From the NCBI GenBank assembly GCA_030584105.1, contig CP129491.1, positions 2,294,001 to 2,358,000 of the forward strand: a DNA stretch of 64,000 nucleotides, given 5' to 3'. The DNA is from UTCHB3 sp002050155. Lineage in GTDB: Bacteria > Bacteroidota > Ignavibacteria > Ignavibacteriales > Ignavibacteriaceae. The position numbers were made by a program, and so were the translations under genes. The notes under the pieces were generated by a model that worked only from the letters and a program-made list of their open reading frames with translations, did not search any database and was not told the origin of the DNA. Positions 32,860 to 41,399 of the stretch are shown piece after piece (the stretch's first letter is position 1; each line of letters starts with the position of its first letter).

Positions 32860-34194
32860 TTAATAACCCTGATTGCTTTGACTTCCGTAGTTGCCGCTTA
32901 ATTCAAGATCGGCTTGGTTAAAATATTTCCCGACATATTCTCTGCTTTTACCCTGCGGGTGTGCAAAAATTTGATATTCGTCAGATTTGGGCCCCATTCT
33001 TATGGCATATATATCACGCGATTGCGGGTTATTGGAGACAAGGTTTGCAGTCAGCGATATAGATGTCCGGAAATTAATAACCACCAATGTTTCAAGCCCG
33101 TTTCGCGGGTTAGGAAGAAAATTGATTTGCTGCAAAGGATAAACATTGTAAACCGATTTATTTTCCAACCCTATTGGCTCAAAAACCTTACACCTTACAA
33201 CATTAAAATTGTGCACTGCATGACTGAATTTGTAATCATCGAACCTATGGTACAGTGTTAATTGCCTTACACCGAGATTTTCCGCGATAAGCCGTGTACT
33301 CCCGATCTCATATCGCTTTTCATCCTGAATTGTAAGGACCTCATCCGCGGGTATTTCAAATGCAGCTTCAATCAGCTCTTCAAGATTTTTAACCGGCTTG
33401 AAAATATTACGGTTGTTTTCGATATAATCTCTTTCAGGTTTCGGAAATGAGTTAATATCGGGAATCACTATTTTCACCGAGGTTCCCCTTTCCGCCTTGA
33501 CCAATTCAGATTTTTCAATCAGGTGCCCAATTTTCTCACTTTTACCGTTAACATTCAGGGTACCCGTGAAAACAAATTCAGGGTTAATGTATCGCCCCGT
33601 AATTAAAGAAACCGTCGCAACTATTGAAGCAAAGTGAAGCGACCGTCCGGTAAGTTCCGGCATTTTATCCCCGGCAAAAATACCCTCTGAAAACGGATTA
33701 GAATGAGTACGGTAAGAAATCCCCCAGTTAAGCACTGTTACATCATTTGCACTTCCGGTCTCCGGTTTAGTTATGCGTTTATTGAGGAATTGCCAAAGCC
33801 CCATTATCTGTGTTAAAAAAGCCCCCTTCGATTCCTCCTGAATTTTAAACTGTACAATTTCGGGTGACAATACATCAAGGGCTTCTAAAAGAACCAAACG
33901 GCTCTCCTGATCACTAAAAACGGGGAAAAATGCTTTGCCGATAAAATGATTTTCATCACGCATGTTAACCTGATTGTCGATAGTTTTCGCTACCTCCGCA
34001 GCGGTAACTTCATCCCAAACGGCGTTAATTTCCGGGTTTTCAGCCAAAGAACGGATCAGGGTGCGTATTCTGTTTTTATTTATACCTGCAGCTTCGTTGA
34101 AAAGTTCAACGGCAATTTTAACAGCAGAGAGCACTCTGCCCTGATTTAATGCAAGCTGAAGATCATCAGGAACTTCATCGAACGCCGTACTCAT
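32860..34194 (-). CDS. Stand-alone Lon-type Ser/Lys protease, no AAA+ domain
   Basis: Residues ~150-275 match the Lon (S16) proteolytic domain: GRSLHFASIVATVSLITGRY, VFTGTLNVNGKSEKIGHLIEK, VKIVIPD. The nucleophile is Ser185 and the partner Lys228, 43 residues apart, exactly the spacing of Ser679/Lys722 in E. coli Lon. No Walker motifs are present, so it would not use ATP. The N-terminal ~150 residues are helical; the C-terminal ~160 are beta-rich and unrecognised, and could be a sensor or substrate-binding part. Its ATG overlaps the preceding gene's stop by 4 bp. CRISPR-linked Lon proteases (CalpL) carry a SAVED domain, which I do not see here. Confidence 0.8.
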   Translation of the reverse strand: MSTAFDEVPDDLQLALNQGRVLSAVKIAVELFNEAAGINKNRIRTLIRSLAENPEINAVWDEVTAAEVAKTIDNQVNMRDENHFIGKAFFPVFSDQESRLVLLEALDVLSPEIVQFKIQEESKGAFLTQIMGLWQFLNKRITKPETGSANDVTVLNWGISYRTHSNPFSEGIFAGDKMPELTGRSLHFASIVATVSLITGRYINPEFVFTGTLNVNGKSEKIGHLIEKSELVKAERGTSVKIVIPDINSFPKPERDYIENNRNIFKPVKNLEELIEAAFEIPADEVLTIQDEKRYEIGSTRLIAENLGVRQLTLYHRFDDYKFSHAVHNFNVVRCKVFEPIGLENKSVYNVYPLQQINFLPNPRNGLETLVVINFRTSISLTANLVSNNPQSRDIYAIRMGPKSDEYQIFAHPQGKSREYVGKYFNQADLELSGNYGSQSNQGY

Positions 34195-35597
34195 TCCTTC
34201 TCCGTTAAAATTTTAAATTCGTCGTGCCAGAGGGTTTTTCCGTCGGCGACGATGCTGAGCCGGTAAAACCCGTCGGTAAATTCTGAATAGAACGGGAAGA
34301 AATACTCGTCGGGGGTGAGGTCTTTATGCTCCAATTTCACGGATGAATCGTCGATTTTTTCGGAGATAAAAGAAAATTTCCCGCTGTGGGGTTCAGGCGG
34401 CAGCTGTTCAGACGGCAACGATTCGGACACCGGCGGCTTTGAAGTTAACGATTCAGTTGCCGTCGATTTATCAGCCGAAGATTTAGTTGCCAGCAACTCA
34501 GATGCTATGTTTATGTTGAAATAGTAACCCAAATTTTCGTACGAGTTAATTTTAACGGAAAGGTTATCATTTTCAAACAGGATTCGCGTGGTTTTCGGCA
34601 CTAACCCGCCAATATTAGTATTACGGTCTGCAGCCGCAAGCGCGTAACCTTCACGGGGAATTGTAACTACTTCCGAAAATTCGATGATATTTTCAAGCGC
34701 TCTTACCGGTTCTTCTATCATCCTGAGGTTCCGGAATTCGATCTCTTTAAAATCGCGGATGAAGAAGTTTTTCTCCTCATTTTCGCGCCCGGTTTTTGTT
34801 TTAGCCAGCAGTTCTTCGTCATACTCCATTCCGTGAGTGAAGAAGTGCAGGTTCAGCACTTTTTCCTCTTCCTCTTCCGGGAGTTCTCCGAAGCACTCAG
34901 CCAGGTCGGAAACTAAGCAACTGCCCAAAAGCTGGGTTTCCACCATGAACTCAACACCAAGAATATCGTTGTTTGCCGGTACGATAAAATCATGGCGGTC
35001 GGAGTATTCGGTGCTCAGGGAAACGGGTAAAAATTCAACAAAGCGATCTTCTTTGTGAAGCCGCAAACCGGTTTCACCGGAAGTATCCGAAAGGCTTACA
35101 GGGTTAGTCAGCAGAAAAATATAAGGGGAGCTAACCAGTGGCAGCACATCGACGCCTATATTGGCATCTTTCCCCAAATCGGTTCTGACCGACCAAATCT
35201 GCCCCATGGTGGGTTCCGTGAACTCATCCTCAGGGGGTACACTTCCGGTTTTGCCTTCTTTTACCGCCTGTTCAGCAAGTTTCCTGAAGAGTTCAGTTCT
35301 TGCTTTTGATTTCTCTTCACTCTCCGGTTTGTCAGAAGCCTCGGAGGTGTTATGGGCATCGGAAGATGGGGAAGTGTCGGAAGTGTTACGGGTATCGGAG
35401 TATCCGGAAGTGTCGGAAGTGTCGGAAGCCTCGGGGATATCAACCGGAGCAGTTAAGAACTGCACAAAATTTTGCGGCAGATCTTTCAGCGCTTCCACCA
35501 ATTCTTTTTCGCTGACGCTGCACTCTCCCCGGTTATATTTTTGAATCAATTCAGCGGGCAGAGTTCTTAAATCTGTTTCGTTAAAAAACGGATTCAT
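34191..35597 (-). CDS. Unknown protein with disordered linkers, possible protease substrate or anti-sigma partner
   Basis: 468 residues. A short N-terminal helical part (NETDLRTLPAELIQKYNRGE) is followed by a Ser/Asp/Thr low-complexity linker (residues ~56-90; repeats of SDTS), then a globular part starting MGQIWSVRTDLGKD with LPLVSSPYIFLLTNPV, which faintly recalls MazF/PemK SH3-like proteins. A second Ser/Pro-rich linker (~372-405) precedes a beta-rich end (DGFYRLSIVADGKTLW). No catalytic motif is evident. Overlaps of 4 bp at both ends tie it to the Lon-like and sigma-like genes. By analogy with CalpT, it could be the protein the protease cuts; this is inference from order and linkers. Confidence 0.55.
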   Translation of the reverse strand: MNPFFNETDLRTLPAELIQKYNRGECSVSEKELVEALKDLPQNFVQFLTAPVDIPEASDTSDTSGYSDTRNTSDTSPSSDAHNTSEASDKPESEEKSKARTELFRKLAEQAVKEGKTGSVPPEDEFTEPTMGQIWSVRTDLGKDANIGVDVLPLVSSPYIFLLTNPVSLSDTSGETGLRLHKEDRFVEFLPVSLSTEYSDRHDFIVPANNDILGVEFMVETQLLGSCLVSDLAECFGELPEEEEEKVLNLHFFTHGMEYDEELLAKTKTGRENEEKNFFIRDFKEIEFRNLRMIEEPVRALENIIEFSEVVTIPREGYALAAADRNTNIGGLVPKTTRILFENDNLSVKINSYENLGYYFNINIASELLATKSSADKSTATESLTSKPPVSESLPSEQLPPEPHSGKFSFISEKIDDSSVKLEHKDLTPDEYFFPFYSEFTDGFYRLSIVADGKTLWHDEFKILTEKE

Positions 35598-36787
35598 AGT
35601 GCGTATTTCCTTTCGTAAACCTGATGTATCTGTAGTATTGCAGATATGAAGTCATCTTCATTAAAACTTAAATTATCGTCCGATTTCAATTCGGATAAAT
35701 TCAATTGAAATTTTTTATACCTTTCGTAAACAGTGGATTTGCCCTTCCCCGTAATCCGGCAAAGTGTTTCCAGCACATTATTAGGGATAGGACCTTCCAA
35801 TTTCCCTTTAATCAGCCAACAGAGCATGAAGATATTCAAATCGGTTATTTCCACTTTTTTAAGGATCAATTCAACCAATTTTCTTGTTCGAGGGAGGCAT
35901 TCTATCCGGTTATATTGCAATTCGTTTAATAATTCATTTTTGTCTGAAAACAAAGTGACAGTCGAACGCAAATCACGCGAAACGATCTCACTGAGATAAG
36001 AGCGGGTAATTTCAGGATTTTCCGGAGAGTCTTCAAAATCTTCCTGATATTCAGGGTTGTAATATTCTATATCATCAATTCCTGATGCTTCGGGCGTCTC
36101 TTCATCCCCTTCCGGTGTGATGTGTTGCCTTTCGGCTTGTTGTTCTTCAATTCTTCCTGTTGTGTATGCAATAAAAAAACTTCTGATCTCGTTTACTAAA
36201 TCGTAATAAGGTACAGTGCCGTAGTCATTAAGATATTCAATAACTTTATAAAGGGAAGAGTATTTTTTTTCATCATTTTGAAACTGAGAGGTCATTTGCT
36301 TAACTATATCTTCAAATACCAAATCCACTTTCTTAGAAAATCTCCGGTCTTTTTTTCTTTCTCCAACTTTATAAACATCTATCAATTTGAGCGAATGCAA
36401 TTTAGCGATGATTGTGTCCAAAACTTCCTTCGCACTTTTTACATCCTGTTCAGTGCAGCGGGAATTGTAAAATTGTTTTACAAACCGGCGCAGATTAGAT
36501 TTTACCGCCTCATCATTATCAAGTTGGCTAAGAAACATAAAACCACCACCGGTTTCTAATTTTTGTTTCCAAAACTCTTCACTGAAATGCATCAGGAATG
36601 CCTCTTCGTCGGTGAACCCACATTTTGTGAAATAAGTAGGATAGTTAGCATTAACTCTGCCAAAATAGTCCGAAATTGCGTTTTCGATGGCATAAAACAT
36701 TGCTTCGTCAATTGTGCCGATATTATAATAGTCAGCGAAGGATTGATACAAAGGCTTATTATTGGTTTTTCCGGTTTCTCTGCTCAT
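35594..36787 (-). CDS. Putative ECF-sigma-like or HTH regulator
   Basis: 397 residues. The N-terminal part (ISDYFGRVNANYPTYFTKCG, FTDEEAFLMHFSEEFWKQKL, then VKSNLRRFVKQFYNSR) has the shape of sigma region 2, in which an acidic DLVQEVF-like helix is followed by a helix ending in aromatic and basic residues. The C-terminal ~50 residues (NNVLETLCRITGKGKSTVYE, followed by RYKKF) look like the helix-turn-helix of region 4. Between them is a ~230-residue helical and acidic insertion, unlike ordinary ECF factors. No direct family match is claimed. It is coupled by 4-bp overlaps to the genes on both sides. A plain DNA-binding regulator is the alternative. Confidence 0.45.
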   Translation of the reverse strand: MSRETGKTNNKPLYQSFADYYNIGTIDEAMFYAIENAISDYFGRVNANYPTYFTKCGFTDEEAFLMHFSEEFWKQKLETGGGFMFLSQLDNDEAVKSNLRRFVKQFYNSRCTEQDVKSAKEVLDTIIAKLHSLKLIDVYKVGERKKDRRFSKKVDLVFEDIVKQMTSQFQNDEKKYSSLYKVIEYLNDYGTVPYYDLVNEIRSFFIAYTTGRIEEQQAERQHITPEGDEETPEASGIDDIEYYNPEYQEDFEDSPENPEITRSYLSEIVSRDLRSTVTLFSDKNELLNELQYNRIECLPRTRKLVELILKKVEITDLNIFMLCWLIKGKLEGPIPNNVLETLCRITGKGKSTVYERYKKFQLNLSELKSDDNLSFNEDDFISAILQIHQVYERKYAL

Positions 36788-37233
36788 TTTCCCACCTGAC
36801 TTTTTTTATTTCCGCGGTGCCACAGAATATAATTTCTTCTGGCGGCTTTAATCTCCCGGCACTTCTCCGGGGTTAATTTCCCCCGGAAATGAGTTGCCGG
36901 CTGATTGAAAAGGTGAGCGAGTTTAACCCCCCTGAGATTTCTCAAAATAGCATAAGAGACGCGATCAAGCCTTTCATTCTCTGCCTCTTTGCAGTCTGAG
37001 TGTTTGGCGAGATTCAATTCGACCGTATATCTTTTATTTTTGGGGTTTGTGGATAAAGGAATAAACTCAACTATATCGAGTGAGTCAGAAAACACTGTTT
37101 GGTTAACGGCAAAGTGATATGGTTTCTTTTCATTGCCGAAAGATAAGATTGTGTAATGAACTTTTGCAACCGTGCAGGGCGTAACAACCCCCATAATGCT
37201 CAGGAGTTGCCGTTGTCGTTCTGTTTGCTCCAT
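36784..37233 (-). CDS. Unknown 149-aa protein opening the Lon-like operon
   Basis: First gene of the four-gene operon. A beta-rich N-terminal half (VAKVHYTILSFGNEKKPYHF, RYTVELNLAK) is followed by a helical basic C-terminal half (DRVSYAILRNLRGVKLAHLF, EIKAARRNYILWHRGNKK). No motif or family recognised. Ribosome site GGCGGA lies before ATG 37233. It overlaps the sigma-like gene by 4 bp. The basic C-terminus could bind nucleic acid. Confidence 0.6.
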   Translation of the reverse strand: MEQTERQRQLLSIMGVVTPCTVAKVHYTILSFGNEKKPYHFAVNQTVFSDSLDIVEFIPLSTNPKNKRYTVELNLAKHSDCKEAENERLDRVSYAILRNLRGVKLAHLFNQPATHFRGKLTPEKCREIKAARRNYILWHRGNKKSQVGK

Positions 37234-37606
37234 ATTTCCGCCGTATGTTTTTATTAAATTCCTGTGATGATGATATTACTCTCCGGGTCCCAAATATTAC
37301 CCACAGTTACAATAGTTATTGCCAAAGCCATTGGCGAAAACCGCTGTGAAGTATAAAAAAGGGTAAAATAAAACCCCCCTTTTATTAGTGCAAATTACTA
37401 AATTTACGGTTAATTACCTCATTTTTAATTTTATAATTTGTGCTTTTGCGCAAATTGGCGGTTCGGTGAGGAACTATATACCGTAAATGTTGTAAAAGAT
37501 ATACTTGGTTCATTAAAAATTGAAAAAAATATCGTTCTGCCAGGAACCATAACATTTAAAAAATGAAAAGATAAAAACAGAATACCGAGGAGTTTTAATA
37601 CCAAAA
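37234..37606. other. Divergent promoter region between the Lon-like operon and a beta-barrel gene
   Basis: 373 bp, AT-rich. A small inverted repeat GCCAA...TTGGC lies at 37321-37334. Promoters for both directions must be here; I see no box I would commit to. No coding frame. Confidence 0.4.
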
Positions 37607-38362
37607 ATGAAATTTTTACGATTTATTTTCTTTCTTGCCGTGTGTTCGCTTCCTTTTTCGGCGGTTATGCCGCAGGGAGCTTTCGGGATTTCGGGCGGAT
37701 ATGATTATTTGTACCCGGCTTCCTCACCGTTTGAAAAGTTTGCACTTGAATACAACTTTCAGCACGCTTCTTCTGTTATCACGCCAATGAACAACCCCAC
37801 AAGTTTCGGCGGGTATTCTATTAATGTTCACTACGACGATTATTCTTTTCTCGGGTATTCGTTCGGGTATAAACGAAATACCGGCAGGATGGTAAGCGCT
37901 TTGAACCCCGCCACTTCCTCCGACGGCAGCTCGGGGCACGATATTGACCTTTACCTGAATTCTTTTTATTCGGGTTCTGCGCTCACGCTTCCGTTTGGTG
38001 AAGATGCTTCGTTTGTAGTGCGACCAACAGTTGAAATGGCTTACGGCTGGATAGATTCCGAAGTGCGGCTTAAGGGAAGAAACAAAAAATTTGAGGATTA
38101 TTCCGGCTCGATGTACTCTTTTTCCGGCGGGCTTGAGCTGTATGTGAGGGCTTTTGGACCCCTCTATATCTATGGCAAGGCAGTTTACACCGGCTACTAC
38201 CTCACCGAGGGGATAAAAACGATTTACAACCAGACCGATGTGAAGGTCGGCGAATATTATTATGAGTACAACCATTGGTATTACAGCGGGGAGTATCTCA
38301 ACGGTTTCTTCTCAAATGTGAGCGTTCAGGTGGGTGTGGCACTCCTCTTTTTTAACTATTGA
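37607..38362 (+). CDS. Outer-membrane beta-barrel protein, paralogue 1
   Basis: 251 residues with a signal peptide (FLRFIFFLAVCSLPFSA) and a mature part of alternating aromatic and small residues ending in ...FSNVSVQVGVALLFFNY, the aromatic C-terminus of outer-membrane barrels. It shares a layout with the gene at 38681: SPFEKFALEYN against TGLNKFAEAYN, then RNTGRMVSALNPATSSDG with GHDIDLYLN against KYTGIMSAELDPTKTAGG with GRDINLSMN. The two are tandem paralogues. Function unknown, likely structural or a porin-like barrel. The last codons are copied just downstream (38375-38391). Confidence 0.75.
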   Translation: MKFLRFIFFLAVCSLPFSAVMPQGAFGISGGYDYLYPASSPFEKFALEYNFQHASSVITPMNNPTSFGGYSINVHYDDYSFLGYSFGYKRNTGRMVSALNPATSSDGSSGHDIDLYLNSFYSGSALTLPFGEDASFVVRPTVEMAYGWIDSEVRLKGRNKKFEDYSGSMYSFSGGLELYVRAFGPLYIYGKAVYTGYYLTEGIKTIYNQTDVKVGEYYYEYNHWYYSGEYLNGFFSNVSVQVGVALLFFNY

Positions 38363-38680
38363 CGGGGACTTTTATTTAACTATTGACGGGGGAAGTGGTG
38401 GTTTTGGATGCGAAAGTGTGCGTTGCCGAAGTGGTGCAGTGCGGGCTTGTGCAGCGGAAGTGGCGCCGGAGGTACTACGGGAAGTGCTGTATCTCGGGAA
38501 TTTTCCACCTGAGGGATGTGTTTTACCCATTCTTAGTGTAACTGACGCCGGGAACAACACCCAACTTAGGTTATTTTTGCCAATTTTATGAATAAAATTA
38601 GTTTGTTTTTAAATTAATGACTTAAATTACCTTAGGAAAATATTTTTTTCTTTTTTTGCCAAATTACCGGAGTATCTCTT
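38363..38680. other. Intergenic region with a copied gene end
   Basis: 318 bp. The 17-bp sequence around the stop codon of the preceding gene (TTTAACTATTGACGGGG, 38351-38367) is repeated at 38375-38391, a 24-bp period. The rest is GC-rich, then AT-rich, with no gene seen. Confidence 0.6.
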
Positions 38681-39388
38681 ATGAAAAAATTGTTTCTTTT
38701 TCTTTTTCTTGCCATGCCAATTTATGCACAGCTGACTTTTGTTGCTCCTTACATAGGAGCAGGGGTAAGTTATTTTTCACCTTCTTCCACGGGGTTGAAT
38801 AAATTTGCGGAGGCTTACAACGCTCAACGGGCGACAATTCTTACAAAGAAAATGGAAGGCCCGAGCATGACGCCCGGCTTCTCAATCACGGGTGCTTTCG
38901 GGCTGTTGGGACCTTTTATAGACCTTACATACTCCAAATACACCGGGATTATGTCTGCGGAATTGGACCCCACAAAAACCGCCGGCGGAGGAACAGGGCG
39001 GGATATTAACCTCTCGATGAATGCGCTGAACATGGGCGTAGGTTTAGCCTTTCAATCAGGACCGGGTGTAATTATTCCCTCTGTCTATTTTGGCGGATAT
39101 TTCACCGACTTCAAAACAAAGGTGAAAGGCACTAACACAAAAGAAGCAGAAGACGATTTCTCCGCTTTTACCGTAGGAGTTGGCGCCACACTTATGATTC
39201 CTCTTTCCAATGTGGTTGGCGTGTATGTGAACCCTATTTACAACTTTACTTTTATGGAAACTGACTTTTACCGGCTTTATGACAAAACAAGCACCAACTA
39301 TAACTTACTTTCAGACGAGACAAAGGGCGGCTTCGGCGGCTTCCAGATTAATGCCGGCATCCTCATTGGCGCCACTTGTTTGAACTGA
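38681..39388 (+). CDS. Outer-membrane beta-barrel protein, paralogue 2
   Basis: 235 residues with a short signal peptide (LFLFLFLAMPIYAQ) and a barrel-type mature sequence; strands such as AFTVGVGATLMIPLSN and VVGVYVNPIYNFTFME. Homologous along its length to the gene at 37607 (conserved T/N-G-x-M-S/V-A-L-x-P and GR/HDI-x-L motifs). Expected in the outer membrane; substrate unknown. Confidence 0.75.
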   Translation: MKKLFLFLFLAMPIYAQLTFVAPYIGAGVSYFSPSSTGLNKFAEAYNAQRATILTKKMEGPSMTPGFSITGAFGLLGPFIDLTYSKYTGIMSAELDPTKTAGGGTGRDINLSMNALNMGVGLAFQSGPGVIIPSVYFGGYFTDFKTKVKGTNTKEAEDDFSAFTVGVGATLMIPLSNVVGVYVNPIYNFTFMETDFYRLYDKTSTNYNLLSDETKGGFGGFQINAGILIGATCLN

Positions 39389-39494
39389 TAATTTTGCAGG
39401 TTAATTCTTTGTTGAAATTGCGCGAATCAACCTTTGGGTGAGTATAAATTTGAAATTATGAGAAGATACTATTTGTGCTCACCCCACACTTAAA

Positions 39495-39652
39495 AAATGG
39501 ACACTTATGACTTGAGTGGATGTATATTAAAAAAGATATTAGGGGTAACAAACCGTATTTACCCCATCCTTGTAAATGGACACTTATGACTTGAGTGGAT
39601 GTATGTTAAAAAAGATATGAGGGGTAACAAACCGTATTTGCCCCATCCTTGT
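39495..39652. repeat. Two 79-bp tandem units
   Basis: Units 39495-39573 and 39574-39652 differ at only a few positions (such as TATATTAAAA against TATGTTAAAA), and the first 6 bp of a third unit follow. They lie between the barrel gene and the tRNA gene. No coding or RNA signature is recognised. Confidence 0.95.
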
Positions 39653-39703
39653 AAATGGAATCCCTTCAGAGGAGCCTAACCAAAGTTATGAATATTTAAA
39701 ACA

Positions 39704-39731
39704 AAAAAACCGTCGATCGACGGTTTTTTTT
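39704..39731 (-). terminator. Terminator of tRNA-Asn
   Basis: A palindromic stem CCGTC-GATC-GACGG (39710-39723) flanked by A-runs and T-runs on either side lies directly 3' of the tRNA on the minus strand; it could serve both strands. Confidence 0.88.
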
Positions 39732-39733
39732 GT

Positions 39734-39808
39734 TGGCTCCGCGAGCAGGACTCGAACCTGCAACCCTCCGGTTAACAGCCGGATGCTCCACCATTGAGCT
39801 ATCGCGGA
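39734..39808 (-). tRNA. tRNA-Asn (anticodon GTT)
   Basis: On the minus strand the gene starts TCCGCGA, pairing with the 3' TCGCGGA; the D arm, the anticodon stem with loop CTGTTAA (anticodon GTT), the T loop GGTTCGAGTCC and an encoded CCA end are all present. 75 nt including CCA. A terminator follows. Confidence 0.96.
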
Positions 39809-39988
39809 ATGATTTAAAAACGAACTTCAAATATACGAATAACAAAAATAAGAGTCAAGAGAGTTTTGAAAAATTTTTAATGCTACCTGACAAATGGGGC
39901 GGGGTTATCGTTATTTGTGTATAAATTTGTGAAGCAGGATTTCATATTTCCTTCAAATCATTATGAAAGCGAAAACAGGAGTAAGGAA

Positions 39989-41338
39989 ATGAGCAGAACT
40001 TTACGCATCCTTATTTTTTTACTTTTTGTACCCCTCAGCCTGAGGGCGCAAATGCCCGACCGTTATGTGATCTTAGTAATAATTGACGGCGCACGCTACA
40101 CGGAAACCCTCGGCGACACATCCGGAATATACACCCCAAACTTCAAAAGGCTTTCAGCAGAAGGAGTGGTTGCCGATTATTTCTACAACAACGGGCGCAC
40201 GGTTACAAACAGAGGTGTGCCGGCGATTTGGTCGGGTAGCTGGTCAACACCGCAGGATACGATAATTAACGGTGTTTCCACTCAATACGCAACAGTTCCC
40301 ACACTTTGGGAATATTTCAGGAAAGAGCACGCACAGGATTCCACACAGGCGCTTTACATAATGAAATACCTTTCTTCCCCCTGGTTGCAGAGTTACCGTC
40401 CTGACTACGGGCCTGCCTACTGGCCCTGGTATCGCCTCGGCGGCAGCAGCGACCTTCAGGTTTGGAACAATGCCCGGGCACAGCTTTTAACATGGCACCC
40501 GCGTCTTTCGGTTATCTACTTTGCCGATGTGGATAGTTACGCACACAACGGCGACTGGGCAGGCTACACAAACGCCATCTCCGTTGCCGACAGTATCATG
40601 GGAATGCTTTGGGAACTGGTGAGCAACGACCCCGTTTTCAGAGATAAAACCACAATTTTTGTAACAAACGACCACGGGCGCCACACAGACGGCGTTTCAA
40701 CCGGGTTCGTCGGGCACGGCGACGGCTGCGAGGGCTGCAGGCACATTATGATGTTCGGAATTGGCGCCGGACTGAAGAAAGGGGTGCACACTTCGGTAGT
40801 CAGAAACATCCCGGATATTGTTCCCACAATCGGTGCACTGATGAACTTCCCCACTCCGGTGGTTTCGGGTACCGTTATGACGGAATTTTTTGAAACTTCC
40901 ACAGGGATTAAGGATGATAAGGGGCTGAACAACAACGGCGGAAGTGGCGGCGACGGGTCAACCGGAGGCAACAGTGGCAATTCCGGCAGTGGTTTTTCGG
41001 GTGGTAATGGAGCCGGCAACGGTAACGGCAACCAAAACAGCAACGGTAGTCCTTCTGATTTTTCACTCGACCAAAACTATCCTAACCCATTTAATCCGCA
41101 AACTACAATCAGTTTTTCGATTCCTGAAACGGGAAGGGTTGTGTTAACTGTTTTCAACTTAATCGGGCAGAAAGTGGCGGATTTATTGGATGAAGAATTA
41201 AGCGCCGGCAGGCATAAATTGGTTTTTGATCCGGGCAGCACTTCCCGCAATATATCCGGCTGCACTTCCGGAGTATATTTTCTCAGATTAGTGTCAGGGA
41301 AAAACGCCGCAACCATCAAAATGGTACTGCTTCGTTAG
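39989..41338 (+). CDS. Secreted alkaline-phosphatase-superfamily phosphodiesterase/sulfatase with type IX secretion tail
   Basis: Start at ATG 39989, with an AGGAGTAAGGAA ribosome site, followed by a signal peptide (TLRILIFLLFVPLSLRAQ); an upstream in-frame start at 39917 would bury the signal. The catalytic part resembles the alkaline phosphatase superfamily: YVILVIIDGARYTETL with the first metal aspartate, a Thr/Asn-rich loop NNGRTVTNRGVP, FADVDSYAHNGDW, FVTNDHGRHT and VGHGDGC. A Gly/Asn/Ser linker (~residues 314-355) joins it to a ~75-residue tail with QNYPNPFNPQTTISF and GVYFLRLVSG, the sorting domain that sends proteins out through the type IX system. Substrate unknown: phosphate ester or sulfate ester. 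Confidence 0.85.
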   Translation: MSRTLRILIFLLFVPLSLRAQMPDRYVILVIIDGARYTETLGDTSGIYTPNFKRLSAEGVVADYFYNNGRTVTNRGVPAIWSGSWSTPQDTIINGVSTQYATVPTLWEYFRKEHAQDSTQALYIMKYLSSPWLQSYRPDYGPAYWPWYRLGGSSDLQVWNNARAQLLTWHPRLSVIYFADVDSYAHNGDWAGYTNAISVADSIMGMLWELVSNDPVFRDKTTIFVTNDHGRHTDGVSTGFVGHGDGCEGCRHIMMFGIGAGLKKGVHTSVVRNIPDIVPTIGALMNFPTPVVSGTVMTEFFETSTGIKDDKGLNNNGGSGGDGSTGGNSGNSGSGFSGGNGAGNGNGNQNSNGSPSDFSLDQNYPNPFNPQTTISFSIPETGRVVLTVFNLIGQKVADLLDEELSAGRHKLVFDPGSTSRNISGCTSGVYFLRLVSGKNAATIKMVLLR

Positions 41339-41399
41339 CTACAGTTTTTTATTTTGCAGGGTTATTGTTCATTTTTTACCAATGGGATGACTTTTCACA

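Noticed and set aside
7502..37233. Prophage, transposon or integrative element carrying the defence island
   Set aside because: No integrase, transposase, phage structural gene or attachment repeats were found; the only tRNA (39734) lies outside without flanking direct repeats.
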